DNA of 64,000 nt from Escherichia sp. E4742 (GTDB taxonomy: Bacteria; Pseudomonadota; Gammaproteobacteria; Enterobacterales; Enterobacteriaceae). This document shows positions 1 through 8,122 of the stretch, piece by piece. Under the pieces are notes generated by a model. The model did not search any database and was not told the DNA's origin. It saw only the letters and a list, made by a program, of their open reading frames with translations. Positions within the stretch are counted from its first letter, which is position 1. Every line of letters begins with the position of its first letter. Both the position numbers and the translations under genes were made by a program. The stretch lies in contig NZ_CP040443.1 in the NCBI RefSeq assembly GCF_005843885.1, positions 2,976,001-3,040,000 of the forward strand, in the 5' to 3' direction.

Positions 1-407
1 CGTATCCGGGGATTAAAGTCTCGACGGCAGAAGCACGGGCTATTTTACCGGCGCAGTATCGCCGCCAGGATTGCATTGCGCACGGGCGACACCTGGCGGG
101 CTTCATTCACGCCTGCTATTCCCGCCAGCCTGAACTTGCCGCGAAGCTGATGAAAGATGTTATCGCTGAACCCTACCGTGAACGTTTACTACCTGGCTTC
201 AGGCAAGCACGTCAGGCGGTCGCGGAAATAGGTGCGGTAGCGAGCGGTATCTCCGGCTCCGGGCCGACCTTGTTCGCTCTGTGCGATAAACTGGATACCG
301 CCCAGCGAGTTGCCGACTGGTTAGGTAAGAATTACCTGCAGAATCAGGAAGGTTTTGTTCATATTTGCCGGCTGGATACGGCGGGCGCACGAGTACTGGA
401 AAACTAA
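1..407 (+). CDS. thrB: Homoserine kinase, 3' part
   Basis: This is the C-terminal 134 codons of homoserine kinase, the GHMP-family cytosolic enzyme that phosphorylates homoserine on the way to threonine. The frame is open from the first bases, so the 5' part lies outside the window. The late GHMP glycine-rich motif is visible as SGISGSGPTLFAL, and the protein ends GARVLEN, as in E. coli ThrB. The stop codon TAA overlaps the thrC start (TAAATG, with thrC beginning at the next base), which is the tight spacing expected in the thrABC operon. An internal ATG at 150 is not a real start. Identity is secure; only the fragment is visible here. Confidence 0.97.
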   Translation, partial: YPGIKVSTAEARAILPAQYRRQDCIAHGRHLAGFIHACYSRQPELAAKLMKDVIAEPYRERLLPGFRQARQAVAEIGAVASGISGSGPTLFALCDKLDTAQRVADWLGKNYLQNQEGFVHICRLDTAGARVLEN

Positions 408-1694
408 ATGAAACTCTACAATCTGAAAGATCACAATGAGCAGGTCAGTTTTGCGCAAGCCGTAACGCAGGGATTGGGCAAAAATCAGGGGTTGTTTTTC
501 CCTCATGAGCTACCGGAATTCAGCCTGACCGAAATTGATGAGATGCTGAAACTGGATTTCGTCACTCGTAGCGCGAAGATCCTCTCGGCGTTTATTGGTG
601 ATGAGATCCCACAGGAAGTTCTGGAAGAGCGCGTGCGCGCGGCATTCGCTTTCCCGGCTCCGGTTGCCAAAGTTGAAAATGACGTCGGTTGTCTGGAGTT
701 GTTCCACGGGCCAACGCTGGCATTTAAAGATTTCGGCGGTCGCTTTATGGCGCAAATGCTGACCCATATTGCGGGCGATAAGCCAGTGACTATTCTGACT
801 GCGACTTCCGGCGACACCGGAGCGGCAGTGGCTCACGCTTTCTACGGTTTACCGAACGTTAAAGTGGTCATCCTTTACCCGCACGGCAAAATCAGTCCAC
901 TGCAAGAAAAACTGTTCTGTACGTTGGGTGGCAATATTGAAACCGTCGCCATCGACGGCGATTTTGATGCCTGCCAGGCTCTTGTTAAACAGGCGTTCGA
1001 TGATGAAGAACTAAAAGTGGTGTTGGGACTGAACTCTGCTAACTCTATTAACATCAGTCGTTTGCTGGCGCAGATTTGCTATTACTTTGAAGCCGTGGCG
1101 CAGTTGCCGCAGGAAGCGCGTAACCAGCTAGTTGTTTCAGTGCCGAGCGGAAACTTCGGCGATTTGACGGCAGGATTGCTGGCGAAATCACTCGGTCTGC
1201 CGGTGAAACGTTTTATTGCTGCCACTAACGTTAACGATACGGTGCCGCGTTTCCTGCACGACGGGCAGTGGGCGCCTAAAGCTACCCTGGCGACATTATC
1301 CAATGCGATGGATGTCAGCCAGCCAAACAACTGGCCGCGAGTGGAAGAGTTGTTCCGCCGTAAAATCTGGCAACTGAAAGAGCTGGGTTATGCGGCGGTG
1401 GATGATGAAACCACCCGGCAGACAATGCGTGAGTTAAAAGCACTGGGCTATACCTCGGAACCGCACGCTGCCGTGGCTTACCGTGCGCTGCGTGACCAGC
1501 TTCATCCAGGAGAATATGGTCTGTTCCTCGGCACCGCGCATCCGGCGAAATTTAAAGAGAGCGTGGAAGCGATTCTCGGTGAAACGTTGGATCTGCCAAA
1601 AGAGCTGGCAGAACGTGCTGATTTACCCTTACTTTCACATAGTCTGCCTGCCGATTTTGCTGCGCTGCGCAAACTCATGATGAATCATAATTAA
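408..1694 (+). CDS. thrC: Threonine synthase
   Basis: Threonine synthase is a cytosolic PLP enzyme that converts O-phospho-L-homoserine and water to L-threonine and phosphate, the last step of the pathway. The 428-residue length matches E. coli ThrC. The PLP lysine is K107 in the motif HGPTLAFKDFGGRF, and the phosphate-binding loop appears later as SVPSGNFGDL. It starts immediately after the thrB stop, so it is the third gene of thrABC and should be co-transcribed and, by established knowledge, under thr attenuation from the leader outside the window. A G+C hairpin followed by T residues lies 24 bases downstream and closes the operon. Confidence 0.99.
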   Translation: MKLYNLKDHNEQVSFAQAVTQGLGKNQGLFFPHELPEFSLTEIDEMLKLDFVTRSAKILSAFIGDEIPQEVLEERVRAAFAFPAPVAKVENDVGCLELFHGPTLAFKDFGGRFMAQMLTHIAGDKPVTILTATSGDTGAAVAHAFYGLPNVKVVILYPHGKISPLQEKLFCTLGGNIETVAIDGDFDACQALVKQAFDDEELKVVLGLNSANSINISRLLAQICYYFEAVAQLPQEARNQLVVSVPSGNFGDLTAGLLAKSLGLPVKRFIAATNVNDTVPRFLHDGQWAPKATLATLSNAMDVSQPNNWPRVEELFRRKIWQLKELGYAAVDDETTRQTMRELKALGYTSEPHAAVAYRALRDQLHPGEYGLFLGTAHPAKFKESVEAILGETLDLPKELAERADLPLLSHSLPADFAALRKLMMNHN

Positions 1695-1717
1695 TATCCA
1701 TTAAATTCCGAAAAAAT

Positions 1718-1752
1718 AGCCGGGCTTGTGTTTATACAGCTCGGCTTTTTTG
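1718..1752 (+). terminator. thr operon terminator
   Basis: An 8-bp stem, AGCCGGGC pairing with GCTCGGCT (one G-T pair), is followed by a run of six T. It is the expected rho-independent end of thrABC. Confidence 0.85.
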
Positions 1753-1899
1753 TGGAGAAAATATGAGAAAAATCGACAGAAAAAAAGGAGAAATTTTCAA
1801 TAAATGCGGTAACTTAGATTGGATAATGACAACGAGGATTCTTTTACCGTAAGCTCCTTATATCGGCCCATAACTGGCAATGATAATAAGGAGTCACCT

Positions 1900-2214
1900 G
1901 TGAAAAAGATGCAATCTCTCTTACTCGCATTTTCCCTGATTCTGGTTGCTCCTATGGCAGCGCAGGCTGAGGAAATAATGCTGGTGCCATCAGTAAAGTT
2001 ACAGATTGGCGATCGTGATTATCGCGGTTTCTACTGGGATGGCGGTTACTGGCGTGACCACGACTGGTGGCACAGAAATTATGAATGGCGAGGCAATCGC
2101 TGGCACCCATACGGACTGCAGCCGCACTATAATAATCATCGCGATCATCGTGACGATCATCGTCATGATCACCGGGATGATCATTATCCGGGGCCTGGCA
2201 GACATCACCGCTAA
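1900..2214 (+). CDS. yaaX: YaaX, small exported protein with a His/Asp-rich tail
   Basis: This is a DUF2502-type small periplasmic protein of unknown function, 104 residues from the GTG at 1900. That start is chosen because AAGGAGT lies just upstream and the product then begins with a clean signal peptide (KKMQ, a hydrophobic stretch, then AAQA near residue 23). The open frame extends to an ATG at 1819, but that extension has no signal-like sequence. The conserved middle has aromatic and acidic residues (YWDGGYWRDHDWW). The last 35 residues are unlike the K-12 protein I remember, being mostly His, Arg and Asp in HRDHRDDH-type repeats. Function is unknown; metal binding by the tail is only a suggestion. 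Confidence 0.85.
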   Translation: MKKMQSLLLAFSLILVAPMAAQAEEIMLVPSVKLQIGDRDYRGFYWDGGYWRDHDWWHRNYEWRGNRWHPYGLQPHYNNHRDHRDDHRHDHRDDHYPGPGRHHR

Positions 2215-2218
2215 ATAT

Positions 2219-2243
2219 AAATGCCGGATGACCTCCGGCATTT
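2219..2243. terminator. Bidirectional terminator between yaaX and yaaA
   Basis: A perfect 10-bp stem (AAATGCCGGA pairing with TCCGGCATTT, loop TGACC) has T residues at the end of each arm. It can terminate both converging genes. Confidence 0.75.
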
Positions 2244-2252
2244 ACCGCAAAC

Positions 2253-3029
2253 TTAACGCAGTTCGTAGCGTTTAAACACCAGTTCGCCATTGCTGGAAGA
2301 GGCTTCATCGAAGAAGTAACCTTCACTGTTAAAACCTGTCAGTTGCTCTGGCTTGGTCAGGCGATTTTTAATGATAAACCGACTCATCAGGCCACGCGCT
2401 TTTTTAGCATGGAAGCTGATGACCTTAAACTTGCCGTTCTTCTCATCGAGGAATACCGGCTTGATTATCTCAGCATTTAATTTCTTCGGTTTCACTGATT
2501 TAAAATACTCATCTGACGCCAGGTTAATCACCACCTGATCGCCTTGTGCTTCGAGCGCTTCGTTTAGCTTGTTGGTGATCACATCCCCCCAGAACTGGTA
2601 CAGGTCTTTACCCCGCGCATTCTCAAGACGGATCCCCATCTCCAGACGGTATGGCTGCATTAAATCGAGCGGGCGCAGTACGCCGTACAAACCGGAAAGC
2701 ATACGTAAATGCTGCTGGGCAAAAGCGAAATCTTCTTCACTAAAGGTTTCGGCTTGCAAGCCGGTATAGACATCGCCTTTAAATGCCAGAATTGCCTGCC
2801 GGGCATTCTCTGGCGTGAAATCTGGCTGCCAGTCATGAAAGCGGGTAGCGTTGAGATCGGCCAGCTTGTCACTGATTTTCATCAGCTTGCCAATCTGCGG
2901 TGCCGTTAGTTTTCGCGCTTCATGGATAAGCTGTTGGGAGTTGTCTAACAGCTCCGGCAGCGTGTAGCGTGTGGTGGCCAAAGGGCTTTGATAATCAAGT
3001 GTTTTAGCAGGTGAAATCAGAATCAACAT
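2253..3029 (-). CDS. yaaA: Peroxide stress protein YaaA
   Basis: YaaA (DUF328/UPF0246) is a cytosolic protein that lowers free intracellular iron during hydrogen peroxide stress and is part of the OxyR response in E. coli; its biochemical mechanism is not settled. The 258-residue length is that of the family, and the N-terminus MLILISPAKTLDYQS and the late motif VISFHAKKARG are characteristic. It is transcribed alone toward yaaX, with the two genes converging on a shared hairpin. The gap to yaaX is only 38 bases, whereas I recall a REP element there in K-12. Confidence 0.97.
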   Translation of the reverse strand: MLILISPAKTLDYQSPLATTRYTLPELLDNSQQLIHEARKLTAPQIGKLMKISDKLADLNATRFHDWQPDFTPENARQAILAFKGDVYTGLQAETFSEEDFAFAQQHLRMLSGLYGVLRPLDLMQPYRLEMGIRLENARGKDLYQFWGDVITNKLNEALEAQGDQVVINLASDEYFKSVKPKKLNAEIIKPVFLDEKNGKFKVISFHAKKARGLMSRFIIKNRLTKPEQLTGFNSEGYFFDEASSSNGELVFKRYELR

Positions 3030-3098
3030 ATCCAGTCCTTGCAGGAAATTTACTGCGACTGTAGCAAAAAAAGTGGATGAGTTGATCGATAGTTGTGA

Positions 3099-4529
3099 TT
3101 ACTCCTGCGACAAATCATCCCACGCGTCAGGGGACAGTTGCTGACTGATATCCGGGTAGCGCAGCGGATCAAACACCGGACGTACACCGAGTTTACGCTG
3201 GCGCAGATAATCGCTGGCAATGATATGCACCACAGGGGAAAGCAGCAAAATCGCGGTCAAATTGGTGATTGCCATGCAGGCCATAATAATATCGGCCAGT
3301 TGCCACATCATCGGAAGGCTCAGTAGGGTGCCGCCAATGACTGTAACAAAGATACAGATACGCAGACTCCAGATAGCTTTCCGGTTGTTCAGCCGTAAAA
3401 AGAAGAGATTATTTTCGGCATAAATGTAGTTGGCGACGATCGAGCTGAAGGCAAATAGAATCACTACTATCGTGACAAATTCTGCCCCCCAGGAACCCAT
3501 TAATACACGCATCGCTTTCTGAATGAGTTGGATACCTTCCAGTGGCATATAGGTGGTGCCGTTACCGGCCAGCAATATCAGCATGGCGCTTGCCGTACAA
3601 ATCACCATCGTGTCGATAAAGATGCCGATCATCTGGACAACACCTTGCGCTGCCGGATGCGGTGGCCATGATGCCGCCGCCGCGGCTGCGTTCGGTGTTG
3701 ATCCCATCCCCGCCTCATTGGAAAACATACTGCGCTGAAAACCGTTAGTAATCGCCTGACTCAGGGTATAACCCGCCGCGCCGCCTGCCGCTTCCTGCCA
3801 GCCAAAGGCGTTTTCAAAAATAGACCAAATAACGTGTGGAAGTTGCCCGATATTCATTGCGCAAATGACCAGGCTGGTGAGTACCCAGATTAACGCCATA
3901 ATAGGGACAAACCATTGCATTAACCGGGCGACGCCATGAATGCCGTGGGTTATCGCCAACAGAGTAAAAATGGCGAGAATGACACCCGTTACTAACGGAG
4001 GGAAATCAAATGCAAAACTCATCGCGCGAGCGACAGCATTTGCCTGAACTCCGCTGAAAATCAATCCGTAGGCGATGAGCAAAAAGATAGCGAATAGCAC
4101 GCCCATCCAGCGCATCCCCAATCCACGCGCCATATACCATGCCGGTCCGCCGCGAAACTGCCCATTGACGTCACGTTCTTTATAAAGCTGGGCAAGGGAA
4201 CATTCGGCAAAAGAGGTCGCCATGCCAATAAATGCGGCAACCCACATCCAGAAAACGGCACCCGGTCCACCTGCGGTGATAGCCAGCGCAACGCCTGCCA
4301 GGTTGCCGCTGCCGACACGCGCGGCGAGACTGGTACACAATGATTGAAAAGAAGTTAAACCGCCTCGTTGCGGATGAATGCTATTTTTAAGACTTTTGCC
4401 AAACTGACGAATATAGCGAAATTGAACGAACCCAGAACGAAAAGTGAACCAACAGCCTGCGCCGAAGAGCAGGTAGATCATCACTGATCCCCATAGTACG
4501 TTGTTAATAAAAGAGAAAAAATCAGGCAT
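3099..4529 (-). CDS. yaaJ: AGCS-family amino acid/cation symporter YaaJ
   Basis: This inner-membrane protein belongs to the alanine or glycine:cation symporter (AGCS) family. The substrate in E. coli has not been firmly assigned. It has many hydrophobic segments and the family signature region GLTSFQSLCTSLAARVGSGN near residue 55, plus the conserved FSNEAGMGSTPNAAA segment near residue 270. I set the start at the ATG at 4529 (MPDFFSF), giving 476 residues; an upstream in-frame ATG at 4583 adds 18 polar residues that the family does not have. It is divergent from talB. Several conservative substitutions separate it from the K-12 copy I remember. Confidence 0.94.
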   Translation of the reverse strand: MPDFFSFINNVLWGSVMIYLLFGAGCWFTFRSGFVQFRYIRQFGKSLKNSIHPQRGGLTSFQSLCTSLAARVGSGNLAGVALAITAGGPGAVFWMWVAAFIGMATSFAECSLAQLYKERDVNGQFRGGPAWYMARGLGMRWMGVLFAIFLLIAYGLIFSGVQANAVARAMSFAFDFPPLVTGVILAIFTLLAITHGIHGVARLMQWFVPIMALIWVLTSLVICAMNIGQLPHVIWSIFENAFGWQEAAGGAAGYTLSQAITNGFQRSMFSNEAGMGSTPNAAAAAASWPPHPAAQGVVQMIGIFIDTMVICTASAMLILLAGNGTTYMPLEGIQLIQKAMRVLMGSWGAEFVTIVVILFAFSSIVANYIYAENNLFFLRLNNRKAIWSLRICIFVTVIGGTLLSLPMMWQLADIIMACMAITNLTAILLLSPVVHIIASDYLRQRKLGVRPVFDPLRYPDISQQLSPDAWDDLSQE

Positions 4530-4808
4530 TCGTATCCCTCTTGTCGCCAGCGCGCGGTTACATTCCTGTGTAAACGTTACCAATTGATTAAGAATTATAT
4601 ACGATGTGCATTGGTTGATAACGTCTGTGTAGCATACATGAGGTTTTGTTTAAAAATGGCGGGTGATATCAACGCCATGTCAGAAATCCGAAACAGTCTT
4701 GCCTGGTGATAACCCTCTTGTCTGCGGTTGCGCTGTCGTTACGTCGTGATATCATCAGGGCAGACCGGTTACATCCCCCTAACAAGCTGTTTAAAGAGAA
4801 ATACTATC
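4530..4808. other. Divergent yaaJ-talB intergenic region
   Basis: This 279-base gap must carry the promoters of yaaJ and talB. A ribosome-binding segment (AAAGAGAAA) sits before the talB ATG. I see no RNA gene or repeat in it. Confidence 0.5.
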
Positions 4809-5762
4809 ATGACGGACAAATTGACCTCCCTTCGTCAGTACACCACCGTAGTGGCCGACACTGGGGACATCGCGGCAATGAAGCTGTATCAACCGCAGGA
4901 TGCCACAACCAACCCTTCTCTCATTCTTAACGCAGCGCAAATTCCGGAATACCGTAAGTTGATTGATGATGCTGTCGCATGGGCGAAACAGCAGAGCAAC
5001 GATCGCGCGCAACAGATCGTGGACGCGACCGACAAACTGGCAGTAAATATTGGTCTGGAAATCCTGAAACTGGTTCCGGGCCGTATCTCAACTGAAGTTG
5101 ATGCGCGTCTTTCCTATGACACCGAAGCGTCAATTGCGAAAGCAAAACGCCTGATTAAGCTCTACAACGATGCAGGTATTAGCAACGATCGTATTCTGAT
5201 CAAACTGGCTTCTACCTGGCAGGGTATCCGTGCTGCAGAACAGCTGGAAAAAGAAGGTATCAACTGTAACCTGACTCTGCTGTTCTCCTTCGCTCAGGCA
5301 CGTGCTTGTGCGGAAGCGGGCGTGTTCCTGATTTCTCCGTTTGTTGGCCGTATTCTTGACTGGTACAAAGCCAATACCGATAAGAAAGAGTACGCTCCGG
5401 CAGAAGATCCGGGTGTCGTTTCTGTATCTGAAATCTACCAGTACTACAAAGAGCACGGTTATGAAACCGTGGTTATGGGCGCAAGCTTCCGTAACATCGG
5501 CGAAATTCTGGAACTGGCAGGCTGCGACCGTCTGACCATCGCACCGGCACTGCTGAAAGAGCTGGCTGAGAGCGAAGGGGCTATCGAACGTAAACTGTCT
5601 TACACTGGTGAAGTGAAAGCGCGTCCGGCGCGTATCACCGAGTCCGAGTTCCTGTGGCAGCACAACCAGGACCCAATGGCAGTAGATAAACTGGCTGAAG
5701 GTATCCGTAAGTTTGCTGTTGACCAGGAAAAACTGGAAAAAATGATCGGCGATCTGCTGTAA
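4809..5762 (+). CDS. talB: Transaldolase B
   Basis: Transaldolase B transfers a dihydroxyacetone unit between sedoheptulose-7-phosphate and glyceraldehyde-3-phosphate in the non-oxidative pentose phosphate pathway, in the cytosol. The 317-residue length matches TalB. The Schiff-base lysine is K132 in [11 protein letters not shown], and the N-terminal DATTNPSLI motif is present. The start at 4809 (MTDKLTS) is chosen over the in-frame ATG at 4728 because the latter adds 27 residues with no family match. A strong hairpin follows the stop. The gene sits upstream of mog but with its own hairpin between, so the two are probably separate units. Confidence 0.99.
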
Positions 5763-5770
5763 TCATTCTT

Positions 5771-5796
5771 AGCGTGACCGGGAAGTCGGTCACGCT
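5771..5796 (+). terminator. talB downstream hairpin
   Basis: A perfect 10-bp stem, AGCGTGACCG pairing with CGGTCACGCT, lies 8 bases after talB. The following T content is poor, so it may be a weak terminator or an mRNA-protecting hairpin. Confidence 0.6.
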
Positions 5797-5876
5797 ACCT
5801 CTTCTGAAGCCTGTCTGTCACTCCCTTCGCAGTGTATCATTCTGTTTAACGAGACTGTTTAAACGGAAAAATCTTG

Positions 5877-6464
5877 ATGAATACTTTACGTATTGGCTTA
5901 GTTTCCATCTCTGATCGCGCGTCCAGCGGCGTTTATCAGGATAAAGGCATCCCTGCGCTGGAAGAATGGCTGACATCGGCGCTAACCACGCCGTTTGAAC
6001 TGGAAACTCGCTTAATCCCCGATGAGCAGGCGATCATTGAGCAAACGTTGTGTGAGCTGGTGGATGAAATGAGTTGCCATCTGGTGCTCACCACGGGCGG
6101 AACTGGCCCGGCGCGCCGTGACGTGACGCCTGATGCGACGCTGGCAGTAGCTGACCGCGAGATGCCGGGCTTTGGTGAACAGATGCGCCAGATTAGCCTG
6201 CATTTTGTACCAACTGCGATCCTTTCACGCCAGGTGGGCGTGATCCGCAAACAGGCTCTGATCCTTAACTTACCTGGTCAGCCGAAGTCCATCAAAGAGA
6301 CACTGGAAGGCGTGAAGGATGCCGAGGGTAAGGTCGTGGTGCACGGTATTTTTGCCAGCGTACCGTACTGCATTCAGTTGCTGGAAGGGCCATACGTTGA
6401 AACGGCACCAGAAGTGGTTGCAGCATTCAGACCGAAGAGCGCAAGACGAGAAGTTAGCGAATAA
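5877..6464 (+). CDS. mog: Molybdopterin adenylyltransferase
   Basis: Mog activates molybdopterin by adenylylation, using ATP, before MoeA inserts molybdate; it acts in the cytosol in molybdenum cofactor synthesis. The 195-residue protein has the MoaB/Mog fold signature TTGGTGPARRDVTPDA near residues 71-86. The start is the ATG at 5877; the preceding TTG at 5874 is in frame but would add only one residue. The gene stands alone between two hairpins. The 3' hairpin (6465-6489) is unusual here because part of its sequence is repeated 172 bases further on. Confidence 0.98.
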   Translation: MNTLRIGLVSISDRASSGVYQDKGIPALEEWLTSALTTPFELETRLIPDEQAIIEQTLCELVDEMSCHLVLTTGGTGPARRDVTPDATLAVADREMPGFGEQMRQISLHFVPTAILSRQVGVIRKQALILNLPGQPKSIKETLEGVKDAEGKVVVHGIFASVPYCIQLLEGPYVETAPEVVAAFRPKSARREVSE

Positions 6465-6489
6465 AAAAATCCCCCCGAGCGGGGGGATC
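6465..6489 (+). terminator. mog terminator hairpin
   Basis: ATCCCCCC pairs with GGGGGGAT around a GAGC loop directly after the mog stop codon. An A run precedes the stem, so on the minus strand the stem is followed by T residues, as expected for a terminator serving satP. A REP pair now separates it from satP. Confidence 0.7.
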
Positions 6490-6511
6490 AGACTGATGAC
6501 AAACGCAAAAC

Positions 6512-6611
6512 TGCCTGATGCGCTACGCTTATCAGGCCTACGATCTTCTTGCAATATATTGAATTTGCACGATTTTGTAGGCCGGATAAGGCGTTCACGC
6601 CGCATCCGGCA
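6512..6611. repeat. REP pair (BIME) between mog and satP
   Basis: Two REP-type units in opposite orientation, one at 6512-6541 (TGCCTGATGCGC...ATCAGGCCTA) and one at 6577-6611 (GTAGGCCGGATAAGGCG...GCATCCGGC), form a BIME. The block is flanked by a 14-bp direct repeat, CGAGCGGGGGGATC, at 6476-6489 and 6648-6661. Confidence 0.9.
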
Positions 6612-6668
6612 TAAACAAAGCGCACGTTGTTAACAATCTTATCCCTTCGAGCGGGGGGATCTTAACAA

Positions 6669-7235
6669 TTAGTGAGACTCACCAATCGGCAGAACGGTGC
6701 GACCAAACTGCTCGTTCAGCACTTCACCCATCGCCAGATAGATTGCGCTGGCACCGCAGATCAGACCAATCCAGCCGGCAAAGTGGATGATCGCGGCGTT
6801 ACCGGCAATGTTACCGAACGCCAGCAGGGCAAACAGCACGGTCAGGCTAAAGAAAACGAATTGCAGAACGCGTGCGCCTTTCAGCGTGCCGAAGAACATA
6901 AACAGCGTAAACACGCCCCACAGACCCAGGTAGACACCAAGGAACTGCGCATTTGGCGCATCGGTCAGGCCCAGTTTCGGCATCAGCAGAATCGCAACCA
7001 GCGTCAGCCAGAAAGAACCGTAAGAGGTGAAGGCGGTTAACCCGAAAGTGTTGCCTTTTTTATACTCCAGCAGACCAGCGAAAATTTGCGCGATGCCGCC
7101 GTAGAAGATGCCCATGGCAAGAATAATACCGTCCAGAGCGAAATAACCCACGTTGTGCAGGTTAAGTAGAATGGTGGTCATGCCGAAGCCCATCAGGCCC
7201 AGCGGTGCCGGATTAGCCAACTTAGTGTTGCCCAT
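6669..7235 (-). CDS. satP: Acetate/succinate:proton symporter
   Basis: SatP (YaaH) is an inner-membrane acetate and succinate uptake protein of the AceTr (GPR1/FUN34/YaaH) family. The family signature NPAPLGLMGFGMTT appears at residues 8-21, and six hydrophobic segments can be traced in the 188 residues, the normal length. It is transcribed on the minus strand toward mog. In this genome its natural 3' hairpin has been separated from the gene by a REP pair, leaving only half of the hairpin sequence close to the stop codon. Confidence 0.97.
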   Translation of the reverse strand: MGNTKLANPAPLGLMGFGMTTILLNLHNVGYFALDGIILAMGIFYGGIAQIFAGLLEYKKGNTFGLTAFTSYGSFWLTLVAILLMPKLGLTDAPNAQFLGVYLGLWGVFTLFMFFGTLKGARVLQFVFFSLTVLFALLAFGNIAGNAAIIHFAGWIGLICGASAIYLAMGEVLNEQFGRTVLPIGESH

Positions 7236-7383
7236 AATTCCTCAAAAATCATCATTGAATGAATGGTGAAATAATTTCCCTGAATAACTGTAGTGATTTC
7301 AGGGCGCGGCATAATAATCAGCCAATGGAGTAGTGTCCATGATCTTTTGAGGGGAAAATGAAAATTTTCCCCGATGTGAGGGA

Positions 7384-8097
7384 TTAGGCCTGAGTGGCGC
7401 TGACAATTCGACGCAGGCAGGCAATTTGCAGGACCGCCGGAATAGTAACACGATAGGCGCTACCGCTGACGGCTTTAACTCCGTTTAATGCCGCGCCCAC
7501 CGGGCCTCCTAACCCCGCGCCGCGCAGCAAACCATGCCCGAGAACGCTCATTGCTGCGTGGGTGCGTAAAATGCGGGTAAGTTGGCTGGAAAGCAGATGC
7601 GACACGCCTTTTGCCAATAATTTGTCTTTCATCAGCAGCGGCAGCAGCTCTTCCAGCTCATTCACCCTGGCATCGACCGCGTGCAGAAACTCCTGCTTAT
7701 GCTCCTCGTCCATTTTCTTCCAGGTATTACGCAGAAATTGTTCCAGTAATTGTTGCTCAATTTCAAACGTAGACATCTCTTTGTCGGCTTTTAGCTTCAG
7801 CCGTTTTGAGACGTCGAGCAAAATGGCCCGGTACAGTTTGCCGTGTCCGCGAAGTTTGTTAGCGATACTATCGCCGCCAAAATGCTGTAATTCTCCGGCA
7901 ATTAGCTGCCAGTTGCGGCGATGTTGCTCGGGATGCCCTTCCATCGATTTGAACAGTTCATTACGCATCAGAACGCTGGAGAGTCGAGTTTTGCCTTTTT
8001 CGTTATGGGTGAGCAAACGGGCGAAATTGGTCAGTTGCTCCTCACTACAATGCTGGAGAAAATCCAGATCTGAATCATTCAGGTAATTAACATTCAT
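7384..8097 (-). CDS. yaaW: Uncharacterised protein YaaW
   Basis: YaaW is a conserved enterobacterial protein of 237 residues with no assigned biochemical role. The N-terminal part (MNVNYLNDSDLDFLQHC) resembles the DUF3944 segment, the middle is rich in charged helices, and the C-terminal 60 residues contain a small-residue-rich stretch (GHGLLRGAGLGGPVGAALNG) that could contact membrane or pack tightly. It lies 25 bases upstream of nothing else on the same strand except yaaI, which precedes it in transcription, so yaaI-yaaW may be co-transcribed. A long antisense frame, the htgA locus, lies inside it. Confidence 0.92.
   Translation of the reverse strand: MNVNYLNDSDLDFLQHCSEEQLTNFARLLTHNEKGKTRLSSVLMRNELFKSMEGHPEQHRRNWQLIAGELQHFGGDSIANKLRGHGKLYRAILLDVSKRLKLKADKEMSTFEIEQQLLEQFLRNTWKKMDEEHKQEFLHAVDARVNELEELLPLLMKDKLLAKGVSHLLSSQLTRILRTHAAMSVLGHGLLRGAGLGGPVGAALNGVKAVSGSAYRVTIPAVLQIACLRRIVSATQA
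7562..8086 (+). CDS. htgA: Antisense overlapping ORF at the htgA (mbiA) locus
   Basis: A 174-codon open frame lies entirely antisense to yaaW. It corresponds in place and strand to htgA/mbiA, reported as a young orphan gene in E. coli and Shigella. The translation has a long Ser-rich and Cys-rich segment (SGSSSSSSFTLAS), as expected when a charged-helix gene is read backwards. I see no strong ribosome-binding site. It may be only a shadow of yaaW; I list it because the locus has been described as functional. Confidence 0.3.
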   Translation: MRKMRVSWLESRCDTPFANNLSFISSGSSSSSSFTLASTACRNSCLCSSSIFFQVLRRNCSSNCCSISNVDISLSAFSFSRFETSSKMARYSLPCPRSLLAILSPPKCCNSPAISCQLRRCCSGCPSIDLNSSLRIRTLESRVLPFSLWVSKRAKLVSCSSLQCWRKSRSESFR

Positions 8098-8122
8098 TTA
8101 TTGTGGCTTCTCTGTTCAAGCG

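Noticed and set aside
1819..1899. Longer YaaX start at the ATG at 1819
   Set aside because: The extra residues would bury the signal peptide, and the ribosome-binding site AAGGAGT lies just before the GTG at 1900.
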